Assembly: GCF_024138675.1 (NCBI RefSeq)
Contig: NZ_CP090959.1
Coordinates: 930,001-994,000, forward strand
Origin: Simiduia sp. 21SJ11W-1
GTDB taxonomy: Bacteria; Pseudomonadota; Gammaproteobacteria; Pseudomonadales; Cellvibrionaceae
Length of the DNA stretch: 64,000 bases
Reading direction: 5' to 3'
The notes under the pieces were generated by a model. It was not told the origin of the DNA, did no database searches, and saw only the letters and a list, made by a program, of their open reading frames with translations. The position numbers and the translations under genes were made by a program. Below, piece by piece: positions 8,922-15,766 of this stretch. Each line of letters opens with the position of its first letter. The first letter of the stretch is position 1.

Positions 8922-9296
8922 ATGAAAGAAGTCAGTGGTGAATTTTCAGTTGAGCTTGTGCCACAAATGGATGACCCGGTGCCGGTGGGGCGCGTGTTAA
9001 TTGAAAAGCAATACTCGGGCGCGCTGATCGGTTGCGGCAAGGGCCAGATGCTCAGCAAGCGAACCGAAGATGGCGCTGCAGGCTATGTGGCTCTGGAGGA
9101 GTTCGAGGGCAGGCTTGACGGGCGTGAGGGCAGCTTTACCTTGATGCACTTGGGCATTATGTACGGCGGTGAATCTGAACTTAATGTGCAAGTGGTGCCC
9201 GGTTCAGGCACAGGTGCGCTGGCAGGCATTCGCGGCGTGCTGCACATAGATATTGAAAGCGGCAAGCACCGCTACCGGTTTGTTTACGAAGGCTAA
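8922..9296 (+). CDS. DUF3224-family protein
   Basis: A 124-residue protein with no signal peptide. It shows the DUF3224 pattern: EKQYSGALIGCGKGQML, then GAAGYVALEEFEGRLDGREGSF and a C-terminal VVPGSGTGALAGIRGVLHIDIESGKHRYRFVYE. The predicted fold is a small beta-barrel like allene-oxide-cyclase. Function is unknown. It lies 53 bp after the DUF2141 gene and is closed by a strong hairpin at 9373-9411. Confidence 0.85.
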   Translation: MKEVSGEFSVELVPQMDDPVPVGRVLIEKQYSGALIGCGKGQMLSKRTEDGAAGYVALEEFEGRLDGREGSFTLMHLGIMYGGESELNVQVVPGSGTGALAGIRGVLHIDIESGKHRYRFVYEG

Positions 9297-9372
9297 GGCC
9301 CGCACCGGCTGCCGCTGATATTTTCTATTTTCCTTTTGATACTCGTCGCGAAATTTCACGCGTTAATGCAAA

Positions 9373-9411
9373 ACACACCGAGCACTTTATTGGCTTAAGT
9401 GTTCGGTGTGT
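9373..9411. terminator. Hairpin between convergent genes
   Basis: Fifteen-base arms (9373-9387 and 9397-9411; left arm ACACACCGAGCACTT) pair with one G-T wobble around a 9-base loop. On the minus strand the stem is followed by TTTTGCATT. It sits between the DUF3224 gene and the convergent lipoprotein gene, so it probably ends both transcripts. Confidence 0.7.
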
Positions 9412-9458
9412 ATCTGGCGTTGCCAGTTAATATAGCGCGGGTTTTTGCAGGCCTTGGG

Positions 9459-9965
9459 CTATTTTTGTGAGCCGAGGCTTGCCTGAATTTCGCGGGCGTC
9501 GTACACATCGCCACTGGCGGGTTTGACGCCTTTACCCATGCGGATTTCAAGGCTTGCCACCGCTTCATCTGTGCCCAGTGAACTGCTTACGCCCACACCG
9601 TATTGGGTGTTTGGCCGGGTTTGCGTAGTGCAGCCCAGCAGGCCACAGCTTTTGGTGACTGTTTGCCCGGTTTGCATGCTGGTGTTCACACGCTCTTCGG
9701 ATTTTTCAACGCGGGTTTCGCGATCTACCACCACAAACCAGTCGAAACCTTGTTCCTGTGTGAGTTCGGCTGCACGTAGCAGTGCGTAGTTTTTCGCCTT
9801 GCTTACCTGACGGCTTTTGGCCTTGTAGTCGATGCGGTACCGGTTTTCGCTGATCTCTGTTTCCGAGTAACCGTAGCTGCCGCCCTTGGCTGCTTTGTAG
9901 CCGCTGTGGCTGGCACAGCCTGCCAGTGCCAGAGAAATAAGTACTGCTGTAATAAGAGTTTTCAT
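9459..9965 (-). CDS. Small outer-membrane lipoprotein, CC0125/CC1285-like
   Basis: A 168-residue lipoprotein: MKTLITAVLISLALAGC gives a lipobox LAGC with Cys17 as the acylated residue. The next residues are Ala and Ser, which favours the outer membrane. The mature part begins with SYGYSETEISENRYRIDYKAKS and contains a helix with aromatic residues (LLRAAELTQEQGFDWFVVVDR), which resembles the CC0125/CC1285 lipoprotein family. A CGLLGC pair near residue 107 could form a disulfide. It lies 26 bp downstream of the anti-sigma gene on the same strand, so it may be the third gene of the sigma operon. Confidence 0.75.
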   Translation of the reverse strand: MKTLITAVLISLALAGCASHSGYKAAKGGSYGYSETEISENRYRIDYKAKSRQVSKAKNYALLRAAELTQEQGFDWFVVVDRETRVEKSEERVNTSMQTGQTVTKSCGLLGCTTQTRPNTQYGVGVSSSLGTDEAVASLEIRMGKGVKPASGDVYDAREIQASLGSQK

Positions 9966-9991
9966 GGCTCACCTCACGAAGTTACGGGTTG

Positions 9992-10723
9992 CTATTGCGC
10001 TAGCTGCCATTGATTGGCAATGGCGTCTGCTTCTTGGGTTTGATTTAAAAACGGGCCAACCGCCATTTGATCTACCACCAGGTTGATGGGGTTGGTGCCG
10101 CTTGCGGTTTGGTATTGGGTGCCGGGCTCTGCTGCTTCGGTGGTCATGGCGGCCACCTTGTGCCATTCATTGGCACCGCGGCAGGCCACGGCCTGGGTAT
10201 TGTTGTGCGCCGTTTCTACCTGGTACTGCCGGCAAACCAGCCCTTGGGCGTTGGTAAAGGTGACGCGCGGTGTTACTGCAGTACTTTTGCCGAGTGCCAG
10301 GGTGCTGCCACTGGGCGTGGTTTCAAGGGCCTGGGCGACGGTGTGCCAGCTGGCACTGGTGCCTGCCTGTTGTGTGTCTAGCAAGTGGCTCAGGCCAAAG
10401 CCCACGGCAAAGGCGATGCTGGCGGCCATGGCCAAATGCTGGCGGCCAAAGGTGGGAAAGCGCAGTACCCGGGCTTTGGTTTGCGTGGGGGCCTCGGCGG
10501 TTTGGCGCGCGGCGTTTGCAATTGCCTCTGTGATGGCTGCGGGCATAGGGGTTTCGTCTATTGCGCTGTAGGTTTCGCGCACCAAGGTTTCGGCACTGGC
10601 CAGTTCCGCCAGCCGGTTGGCCAGGGTTTCGTCGTCGGCAATGCGTGCACGCACGGTTTCCATCTCATCAGGTGCAAGTTCTGCATCCAAAAAGGCAGAC
10701 AGGGTTTCATCGGTAATGTTCAT
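9992..10723 (-). CDS. Membrane-anchored anti-sigma factor
   Basis: A 243-residue single-pass protein. Residues 1-60 (LSAFLDAELAPDEMETVRARIADDETLANRLAEL) look like the RseA-type anti-sigma domain, which has an acidic helix with LxAFLDxEL. A transmembrane helix spans about 97-115 and a periplasmic C-terminal domain of about 125 residues contains two cysteines. ATG 10723 overlaps the sigma-factor stop as ATGA, the usual coupling that keeps sigma and anti-sigma in balance. Its role would be to hold the sigma factor at the membrane until an envelope signal releases it. A longer in-frame version starting at 10858 would lie inside the sigma gene and is not credible. Confidence 0.85.
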   Translation of the reverse strand: MNITDETLSAFLDAELAPDEMETVRARIADDETLANRLAELASAETLVRETYSAIDETPMPAAITEAIANAARQTAEAPTQTKARVLRFPTFGRQHLAMAASIAFAVGFGLSHLLDTQQAGTSASWHTVAQALETTPSGSTLALGKSTAVTPRVTFTNAQGLVCRQYQVETAHNNTQAVACRGANEWHKVAAMTTEAAEPGTQYQTASGTNPINLVVDQMAVGPFLNQTQEADAIANQWQLAQ

Positions 10724-11211
10724 GCGGTAATCCTCTGTGCTTTGGCATTCATTGCGTTGGCGAGTGCGGCCCGGGCCCGGGCCAGGCGGCTCATCACTGT
10801 GCCCATGGGGATGCTTAAAATCTCGGCTACGTCTTTGTAGGCCAGGCCCTGCAGGCATACCAGCGATAAAATAGAGCGCTGATCGTCTGGCAGTGTGTCC
10901 ATGGCGCGGTTGACGCGCTCGAGCGTGATTTCCTGTTCAACGGCGTGGGCGCCGTCGATTACCTGGCCTTCACTCAGCTCGCCGGTTGCGGCTGCGGTGT
11001 GGCGCACTTTCTGGGCGCGGTATTCGTCAATCCATTGATTGCGGCACACTCTAAAAGCCCACTTTGCCAGTGGAACATCTGCCGGCACGGGCTTGCTGAG
11101 CAGCTTTTCAACCGTGTTTTGCAGCAGGTCATCGGCATCGGCCATTTGCCCGGTAAGGGAGTAGGCGAAGCGTCTGAGCGCTGGCAGGAGTTCGGTAAGT
11201 TCTTGGTGCAT
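10720..11211 (-). CDS. ECF-type RNA polymerase sigma factor
   Basis: A 163-residue group-IV sigma factor. Region 2 includes YSLTGQMADADDLLQNTVEKLL and WAFRVCRNQWIDEYRAQK. Region 4 includes LPDDQRSILSLVCLQGLAYKDVAEIL followed by the helix-turn-helix SIPMGTVMSRLARARAAL. No region 3 is present. It is followed by its anti-sigma partner with an ATGA overlap. A promoter motif 27-54 bp upstream (11238-11265) is also found before two other genes of this region, so the factor probably drives its own transcription. ATG 11211 has a good site, AAGGGGAAA. Confidence 0.93.
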   Translation of the reverse strand: MHQELTELLPALRRFAYSLTGQMADADDLLQNTVEKLLSKPVPADVPLAKWAFRVCRNQWIDEYRAQKVRHTAAATGELSEGQVIDGAHAVEQEITLERVNRAMDTLPDDQRSILSLVCLQGLAYKDVAEILSIPMGTVMSRLARARAALANAMNAKAQRITA

Positions 11212-11237
11212 TGGTTTATTTCCCCTTGTTTCACCCT

Positions 11238-11265
11238 GTTAACGGGGCAGTAGAGGTTTTATTCC
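11238..11265 (-). promoter_or_regulatory. Predicted ECF promoter of the sigma/anti-sigma operon
   Basis: On the minus strand the sequence reads GGAATAAAACC, 11 bases, then GTTAACAGGG. The start-to-start distance of GGAAT and GTTA is 22 bases. The same two blocks with the same spacing precede the Ala-rich gene (15491-15518), and GGAAT with GTTA at 22 bases precedes the subtilase gene (11274-11300). Confidence 0.75.
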
Positions 11266-11273
11266 ATTTAATC

Positions 11274-11300
11274 GGAATTTTTTTTGAGGCGGGCCGTTAG
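11274..11300 (+). promoter_or_regulatory. Predicted ECF promoter of the subtilase gene
   Basis: GGAAT at 11274-11278 and CGTTAG at 11295-11300 have the same 22-base start-to-start spacing as the sigma-operon promoter. The -35 element lies back to back with the divergent one (ATTCC, 8 bases, GGAAT), so one region serves both directions. The T-tract after GGAAT replaces the A-tract seen in the other two copies. Confidence 0.6.
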
Positions 11301-11398
11301 TGCTATAGGGCCGGGCCTTTTTAGGCGCTTGAACCTGAGCCCGTTAATCCTCTAGCCTATCAGTCGGCTGCATTTAAGCGGCCCCAAGGATAACCATC

Positions 11399-12787
11399 AT
11401 GAATGTAAAACGCACCGCCTGCGCAGCAAGCTTGCTAACTGCCGCACTTTTGTCGTGGCAGGCGCAGGCCCAGCTGGTGAATACCGAGGCCGTGACCACC
11501 CCCCTTGAGCCTTTGGGTGCGCCTGCCGGCCTTGTGCGCGAGCGCCTGGATCAGGCCGCCGAGGCTGCCCGTGATCGGGCGCGCATTGCCGAGGCCCAAG
11601 CCCGGGAAGCCGCCCTCGACCCGGTTACCCGCGCCCTTGCCAACCCCTTGGCCAAGCTCCCGGGTGCGCTACCTATTATGGGCGCTGATGGCACCCCGGC
11701 CTTTGAAGAAGTCACCGTGGAAGACGGCTGGCGGGCTGTTGCGCGCGAGTGGTTGGTGTGGCTGCCCGATGGCGAGCAGGCTTCGCTGGTGCAGGCAGGC
11801 ATTGCCGAGCTTAGCCGTCAGGCCTTGCCGGCACTGGGTTTGACGGTGGTGCGTATACAGGTAAGCGCAGAGCTGGATAACCGCCAGGCACTGGAAGCCT
11901 TGCTGCCAGCGGCAACCCACGCAGGCCTTGATCGCAATCACACCTATGCAAGCCAGCGTGCGCCCAGCCAAGACCTTGAGCCTGCCACAGCCGCGCCTGG
12001 CTTTCAGTGCCCGGTGGCGGCGCGCGTGGGCATGGTGGATACCGCGGTACAAGCGGATCACCCTGCCTTTGAATCGGTGGCAATTACCCACCAAAACTTT
12101 TTACCCGAAGGTTTGGCCGAACCTCTGGCGCAGCAGCAGGCGCACGGTACAGCGGTGGCGGGTTTGCTAGTAGGGCGGCGGCCAGAGGGCAGCACACAGG
12201 CGCAAGCCAGATTGCCTGGCAGCCAGTTGTATGCGGCCTCGGCCTTTTACGGGCGCTCGGATTACTCACAGGGGGCCACAACCCAAAGTTTGCTGCAGGC
12301 GCTGAACTGGCTGGCAAGCGAGCGCGTTGTGGCCATTAATTTGTCGCTCGCAGGCCCACCCAACAAATTACTGGCTGCGGCCATTGCCGGTATTTCACGC
12401 CAGCAGATAGCGGTGGTGGCGGCGGTGGGTAACGAAGGCCCGGCATCGCCACCCCTATACCCGGCAGCTTTTCCCGGCGTGGTTGGGGTTACGGCAATTG
12501 ATCAACAGCAGGCGGTGTATCGCTGGGCCAATCAGGGCGAGCAGGTGGATTTTGCGGCGCTAGGTGTTAGTGTCGCCACCGCACGCGCAATGAGCAGCCA
12601 ACAAACCCGGCCTTGGGGCCATGAAACGGGTACTTCAATGGCGGCACCCTTGGTTACAGCGCGGCTTGCCTGCGCGTTGGCAGAGGGCAAAAGCCTGGCT
12701 CAAGCCCTTGACGATTTACAGCAAGCGGCAGTGGATTTGGGCATGCCCGGGCGCGACCCTGTGTTTGGTGTTGGCTGGGTGCAATAG
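11399..12787 (+). CDS. Secreted S8-family serine peptidase (subtilase)
   Basis: A 462-residue exported protease. The signal peptide is MNVKRTACAASLLTAALLSWQ, cleaved near AQAQ. Residues 30-200 are an Ala/Glu-rich prodomain-like region with a predicted helix (RERLDQAAEAARDRARIAE). The catalytic triad is visible: D214 in VGMVDTAV, H249 in AHGTAVAGLLVG and S413 in GTSMAAPLVTARL, with oxyanion N345 in VGNEGP. The gene is divergent from the sigma operon and has a matching promoter motif. It might process the secreted partner at 14.5-15.5 kb or cut the periplasmic domain of the anti-sigma factor; both are inferences. Confidence 0.92.
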   Translation: MNVKRTACAASLLTAALLSWQAQAQLVNTEAVTTPLEPLGAPAGLVRERLDQAAEAARDRARIAEAQAREAALDPVTRALANPLAKLPGALPIMGADGTPAFEEVTVEDGWRAVAREWLVWLPDGEQASLVQAGIAELSRQALPALGLTVVRIQVSAELDNRQALEALLPAATHAGLDRNHTYASQRAPSQDLEPATAAPGFQCPVAARVGMVDTAVQADHPAFESVAITHQNFLPEGLAEPLAQQQAHGTAVAGLLVGRRPEGSTQAQARLPGSQLYAASAFYGRSDYSQGATTQSLLQALNWLASERVVAINLSLAGPPNKLLAAAIAGISRQQIAVVAAVGNEGPASPPLYPAAFPGVVGVTAIDQQQAVYRWANQGEQVDFAALGVSVATARAMSSQQTRPWGHETGTSMAAPLVTARLACALAEGKSLAQALDDLQQAAVDLGMPGRDPVFGVGWVQ

Positions 12788-12839
12788 CGCGCGCAGCCCC
12801 TTTGCTTGAATTCTTCCCGCTTGGGCTTGCGCGCGCGCT
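12786..12839 (+). terminator. Possible terminator of the subtilase gene
   Basis: A GC-rich inverted repeat begins at the stop codon: AGCGCGCGCAGCCC (12786-12799) pairs imperfectly with GGGCTTGCGCGCGCGCT (12823-12839). The following TGTTTCTT is a poor U-tract, so termination may be inefficient. Confidence 0.45.
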
Positions 12840-13358
12840 GTGTTTCTTGGCGTTAGATGTTTTTCGCTGATTTGTATAGCGTGCTTTGAATATTTGTCAG
12901 CGGGAGAAAATACCTGCTGTTACCCCCACTGCTGTCCCATAGTTTAAGTCTCCATGCAAAACAGGCGTTGAAACTACTTATATCGCAGAGTTTCCAAGCG
13001 ATATCTGGACATGAAATCTGGAGCGCAGTTTGTGACACGACGTAAATACCCTTCGGGGCCGGCCTGCGAGCAAAGCGCTTGGCGTATGACGGCTGGCATT
13101 GCTGCGATGCAACCGTTTGTCATACCCATCTAGTTTCGACACCCGCCCTTCGGGGCCTGCCTACAAGCACAGCGTGTAGGCGTTTAAGCACCCGCAAAGC
13201 CTTGCTTTGCCAGCGGGCGCTTAAACCCATGCAGGTGACGGTCACAAACTCCGCCCCATATTCCATGCCTGTAAATTTGTGGGGCAGCAGTGCTGTTACC
13301 CTAGCGTTACTTTCTAGCTTTATGCCTGTGCAGGCCGCGCCTTACCAGCAATAAAAAA
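12840..13358. other. Intergenic stretch with hairpin repeats and a doubtful small secreted peptide
   Basis: About 520 bases separate the subtilase from the terminator of the beta-barrel gene. Bases 12840-13045 hold nothing I recognise. Bases 13046-13226 form a cluster of palindromic units (separate entry). After it, ATG 13229 opens a 41-codon frame whose product looks like a bare signal peptide (AVTLALLSSFMPVQA then APYQQ and stop at 13354). It has no clear ribosome-binding site and could be the 5' remnant of a lost gene. Confidence 0.5.
13046..13226. repeat. Cluster of palindromic repeat units
   Basis: Two related units start with CCCTTCGGGGCC at 13049 and 13146 and continue GCCT-C-AGCA-AGCG with GGCGT at the end. 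The first is followed by a hairpin with GTATGAC and GTCATAC arms (13084-13126). The second contains a hairpin with GCCTACA and TGTAGGC arms, then a long palindrome with GTTTAAGC (13182-13189) and GCTTAAAC (13219-13226) plus inner CCCGC/GCGGG arms. The layout resembles a bacterial interspersed palindromic element. I see no further copy in this window. Confidence 0.6.
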
Positions 13359-13382
13359 GCCGGCATGCAAACACATGCCGGC
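13359..13382 (-). terminator. Rho-independent terminator of the beta-barrel gene
   Basis: GCCGGCATG (13359-13367) and CATGCCGGC (13374-13382) form a perfect 9-bp stem with a 6-base loop. On the minus strand it is followed by TTTTTTAT. Confidence 0.88.
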
Positions 13383-13419
13383 GCGATAGAAAAAGCGGGC
13401 AAGCCTTGCTTGCGGCCCG

Positions 13420-14472
13420 CTAAAAATGAGACTGCAGTTGCAGTGAGGTCAGGGTTTCGCGGTAATCGGCGCTGGCCAAATTGGATTGGTAGTCGGCCAG
13501 GTGTACTTTGGCTGCCAGGCTTAATGTGTCGCCCAGTGGCAGAGTCCAGCTGGCTTCATAGTGGTACTGTTGATCGGCGCGGCGGCCTTGGGTTGTTTCG
13601 GTTTGGCCGAGGGCATTGGTGGTTTCGTTTAAGGTTACGTGGCCTGCGTAGTCTCGCCCCACATAGCGCATGCCGAGCTTAAGGGTGTTTTCAACGCCGG
13701 CTATTGCCACCTCGGTGGTGTAACCCAGGCGCAGGTTTAGGCCATCGTAGTTGAACTGGCTATCTGTTGCAGTTTCTGAATCGGTATCAACCCCTGCATG
13801 CAAAAAGCTTCTGCCGGCATTTAAAAACCAAAAGGCATCGGCGCCCCAGGCTTGGTTGTGGGCATTGCGTGCATCCAGGTCTGCAAATTGCTTTTGTTGC
13901 CGGGCGGTTTTGGCACGTACAAAAACCGTGTGGTTAATTAACTTGCTGGCAAAAATTTCTGTTTGGGTTAACTGCATAAACGCTTTCTGATCTAGCCGGG
14001 CATAGGCGTAATGAGCGGTCGCGCCCAAGGTAAGGTGTGCAAAATCGTAACTGGCTTCCAGGTTGGCCGCGCTGATATCAAGATTGAATTCATCAAAGGT
14101 TTGGTAGTACTTGCCGCTGTGGTTAAGGCCTGCGCGCAGCTTCAAGGTAGGTGATGCCTGCCACTGGCCTTTAAGGCCTGCATTAATTGTGGTGGCCCAA
14201 TCTGACTCGTTGGTTGCCTGATCCAGCTCTTTCAGACTTACGTTGCTATCGTGTTCGGCACCGAGCGCAAGGTTTAACTGAACGTTCGGCTTATGTTTGG
14301 GGGTTGCCTCTGCCAATGTGGCGCTGCTGGCAAGCACGCAAAGGCCACCCAAGAGGCCAGCGCCCAATGCCAGCCCCAAGGAATGGGCTTGCTTGAAGTT
14401 GATGGTTTGGTTGAGGCGGGCGTTGTTTTTGCGAGCCAAAGCCTTGGCGAAGGGGGTGGGCTGCGTGTTCAT
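13420..14472 (-). CDS. Outer-membrane beta-barrel protein
   Basis: A 350-residue protein with a long basic N-terminus, a hydrophobic export segment (SLGLALGAGLLGGLCVLASS) and a cleavage site near AEA. The rest is built of alternating short amphipathic strands, for example NVQLNLALGAEHDSNVSL, LKLRAGLNHSG, LTLGATAHYAYA and LKLGMRYVGRDY. It ends in LQLQSHF, a terminal-Phe signature for barrel assembly by BAM. The count of strands suggests 12-16. No specific family is certain; the start EHDSNV resembles surface-assembly barrels with DUF560-like domains. It follows the Ala-rich gene 75 bp downstream, beyond a terminator hairpin, and has its own site (GGAGAA). Confidence 0.75.
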   Translation of the reverse strand: MNTQPTPFAKALARKNNARLNQTINFKQAHSLGLALGAGLLGGLCVLASSATLAEATPKHKPNVQLNLALGAEHDSNVSLKELDQATNESDWATTINAGLKGQWQASPTLKLRAGLNHSGKYYQTFDEFNLDISAANLEASYDFAHLTLGATAHYAYARLDQKAFMQLTQTEIFASKLINHTVFVRAKTARQQKQFADLDARNAHNQAWGADAFWFLNAGRSFLHAGVDTDSETATDSQFNYDGLNLRLGYTTEVAIAGVENTLKLGMRYVGRDYAGHVTLNETTNALGQTETTQGRRADQQYHYEASWTLPLGDTLSLAAKVHLADYQSNLASADYRETLTSLQLQSHF

Positions 14473-14519
14473 GGTGTTCTCCAGAAGCGGGCAAAAAGTT
14501 GTGAGGTATCAGTAGAAAA

Positions 14520-14540
14520 GCGCGGTGCTAGGCACCGCGC
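14520..14540 (-). terminator. Terminator downstream of the Ala-rich protein gene
   Basis: GCGCGGTGC (14520-14528) and GCACCGCGC (14532-14540) form a 9-bp stem with a 3-base loop; on the minus strand TTTTCTAC follows. It lies between the Ala-rich gene and the beta-barrel gene, so partial read-through may set their ratio. Confidence 0.75.
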
Positions 14541-14547
14541 ATAAACG

Positions 14548-15459
14548 TTACAGTTGGCCGGTAATGGCATCGCTTACAGAGGCATCAACGGCTGCATTAA
14601 CGGCGCTATTTACCTGTTCGCTGACCGTTGCGGCCACTAGGTCGTTAACCGCGCCGGTTAGCTGTTCGCTCACGGCGGCTTCTACCGCGCTGTCTACCGC
14701 TGCGGTAACGCTGCCATTGATGGCGTTATCAATGGCACCGCCCACAGAGCCCTCCACGGCACTTGAAACGGCGCCTGTGGTGGCGGTTTCCAATGCCGCG
14801 GAATTCATTGCAGTTTCCAGGGTTGAGGCAGCCGAGCCATCAACCTTTTGGTTAGCAGCCAAGGCGCCATTGCCGCTGCCGGCAAGCTCGGGCTGGGCGG
14901 GCAGCTCACTGTTGCTCGCAGGGGCATCAATCGCTGTTGCCTGGCCGGCACCGGTATTCAGCTCGCTGGTAAGCTCGGCACCCATTTGTGCACCATCCAC
15001 TAACCGGCTTTGAGCGGTAGCAGTACTCTTGCTAGCTAATTCAGCGCTTGTAGCTGTGGCCAGTTGGGCTGTGCTATTGAGGCCCGCTTGCAGGTTTGCG
15101 ACACCGTCAGAGGCTTGCGTTAAGGCACCGTTAGCCGTGGCCGTGCCGGTTGCCGTTAGCATCGCAGCGGCCATGGTTGATTGGCTGGTTGCGTTTTCGC
15201 GGGCTTCGGCGCCGGTGTTGTTGGTATCGCCGGCGGTGGCATTGCCATTTGCGCTTGCCTCGCCATTGGTTTGGGCATTCGCCGGCGCTTCAGAGCTTGC
15301 CTCGGCAGATTGCTGGCTGCTTAGCTGGGCGCTGTAGCGGCCGTTGTCTGCCTGCATGGATGCGCTGGCTGAGGCCTCAGCGTTCAGGCTTGCCTGTTGG
15401 CTGAAGGCTGCACTGGAAATAAACGTACAAGCGGCGAATAACAAAGTGTGTTTAAACAT
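14548..15459 (-). CDS. Secreted Ala/Ser-rich low-complexity repetitive protein
   Basis: I do not recognise the family. This 303-residue protein has a signal peptide (MFKHTLLFAACTFISSAAFS, cut before QQ). The mature chain has no cysteine and is dominated by Ala, Ser, Thr, Asn, Gln, Glu and Val. Residues 20-110 are a Ser/Ala/Asn/Thr-rich region that is probably disordered. The last 75 residues form helical repeats with an AV-x2-AV pattern, including two 16-residue units, SEQLTGAVNDLVAATV and SEQVNSAVNAAVDASV. Such composition suits a self-assembling or surface-coating polymer, an adhesin or a stress-protective protein. It has an ECF promoter motif identical to that of the sigma operon and its own terminator. 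Confidence 0.7.
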   Translation of the reverse strand: MFKHTLLFAACTFISSAAFSQQASLNAEASASASMQADNGRYSAQLSSQQSAEASSEAPANAQTNGEASANGNATAGDTNNTGAEARENATSQSTMAAAMLTATGTATANGALTQASDGVANLQAGLNSTAQLATATSAELASKSTATAQSRLVDGAQMGAELTSELNTGAGQATAIDAPASNSELPAQPELAGSGNGALAANQKVDGSAASTLETAMNSAALETATTGAVSSAVEGSVGGAIDNAINGSVTAAVDSAVEAAVSEQLTGAVNDLVAATVSEQVNSAVNAAVDASVSDAITGQL

Positions 15460-15490
15460 TGGGTAATCCTCTTTGTGGTTGGTTCACCCT

Positions 15491-15518
15491 GTTAACGCGC
15501 GGGCTTGGGTTTTATTCC
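15491..15518 (-). promoter_or_regulatory. Predicted ECF promoter of the Ala-rich protein gene
   Basis: On the minus strand: GGAATAAAACC, 11 bases, GTTAACAGGGTGAA. Both blocks and the spacing are the same as upstream of the sigma factor (11238-11265), although the 11-base spacer sequences differ, which argues for selection on the blocks. The predicted leader is short and the gene's AGAGGATT site follows. Confidence 0.75.
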
Positions 15519-15766
15519 CAAGGCGTGAAACATTTTTTTAAGGCCCATGCCCCTGTGCAGTTTTACGGCAAGGTGGTTTGGTGGCGCTCGATGGCCGCAC
15601 ACTGCCCTGAGCGTTACCGGGTGCGGTAAACCCTTGCAGGGCCTGGGTGTTTGAAGAAGATGAGTGACTGCAGGTGGGGCTTCGGGTGCCCCTTGATTGA
15701 GTCGCGTTGCCTGTGAATTTGGGGGGGGAGTGCAGGCAGCCAGGCACCTGGCTGCCTGTGTGTGGC
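15519..15766. other. Intergenic stretch upstream of the Ala-rich gene
   Basis: Apart from the ECF promoter at its left edge, I see no gene, repeat or clear terminator here. It contains a run of nine G residues (15721-15729). Confidence 0.4.

Noticed and set aside
10724-10858. Anti-sigma protein extended to 10858
   Set aside because: The extension lies wholly within the sigma-factor gene in another frame; the ATGA overlap gives a better start.
13182-13226. Integron attC-like site
   Set aside because: The arms are GTTTAAGC and GCTTAAAC, but attC needs an outer-to-inner order RYYYAAC then GTTRRRY, which does not fit. No integrase or cassette array is present.
13079-13228. Protein encoded across the palindromic cluster
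   Set aside because: The frame runs through hairpin repeats and has no site or domain; only the part from 13229 resembles a signal peptide.
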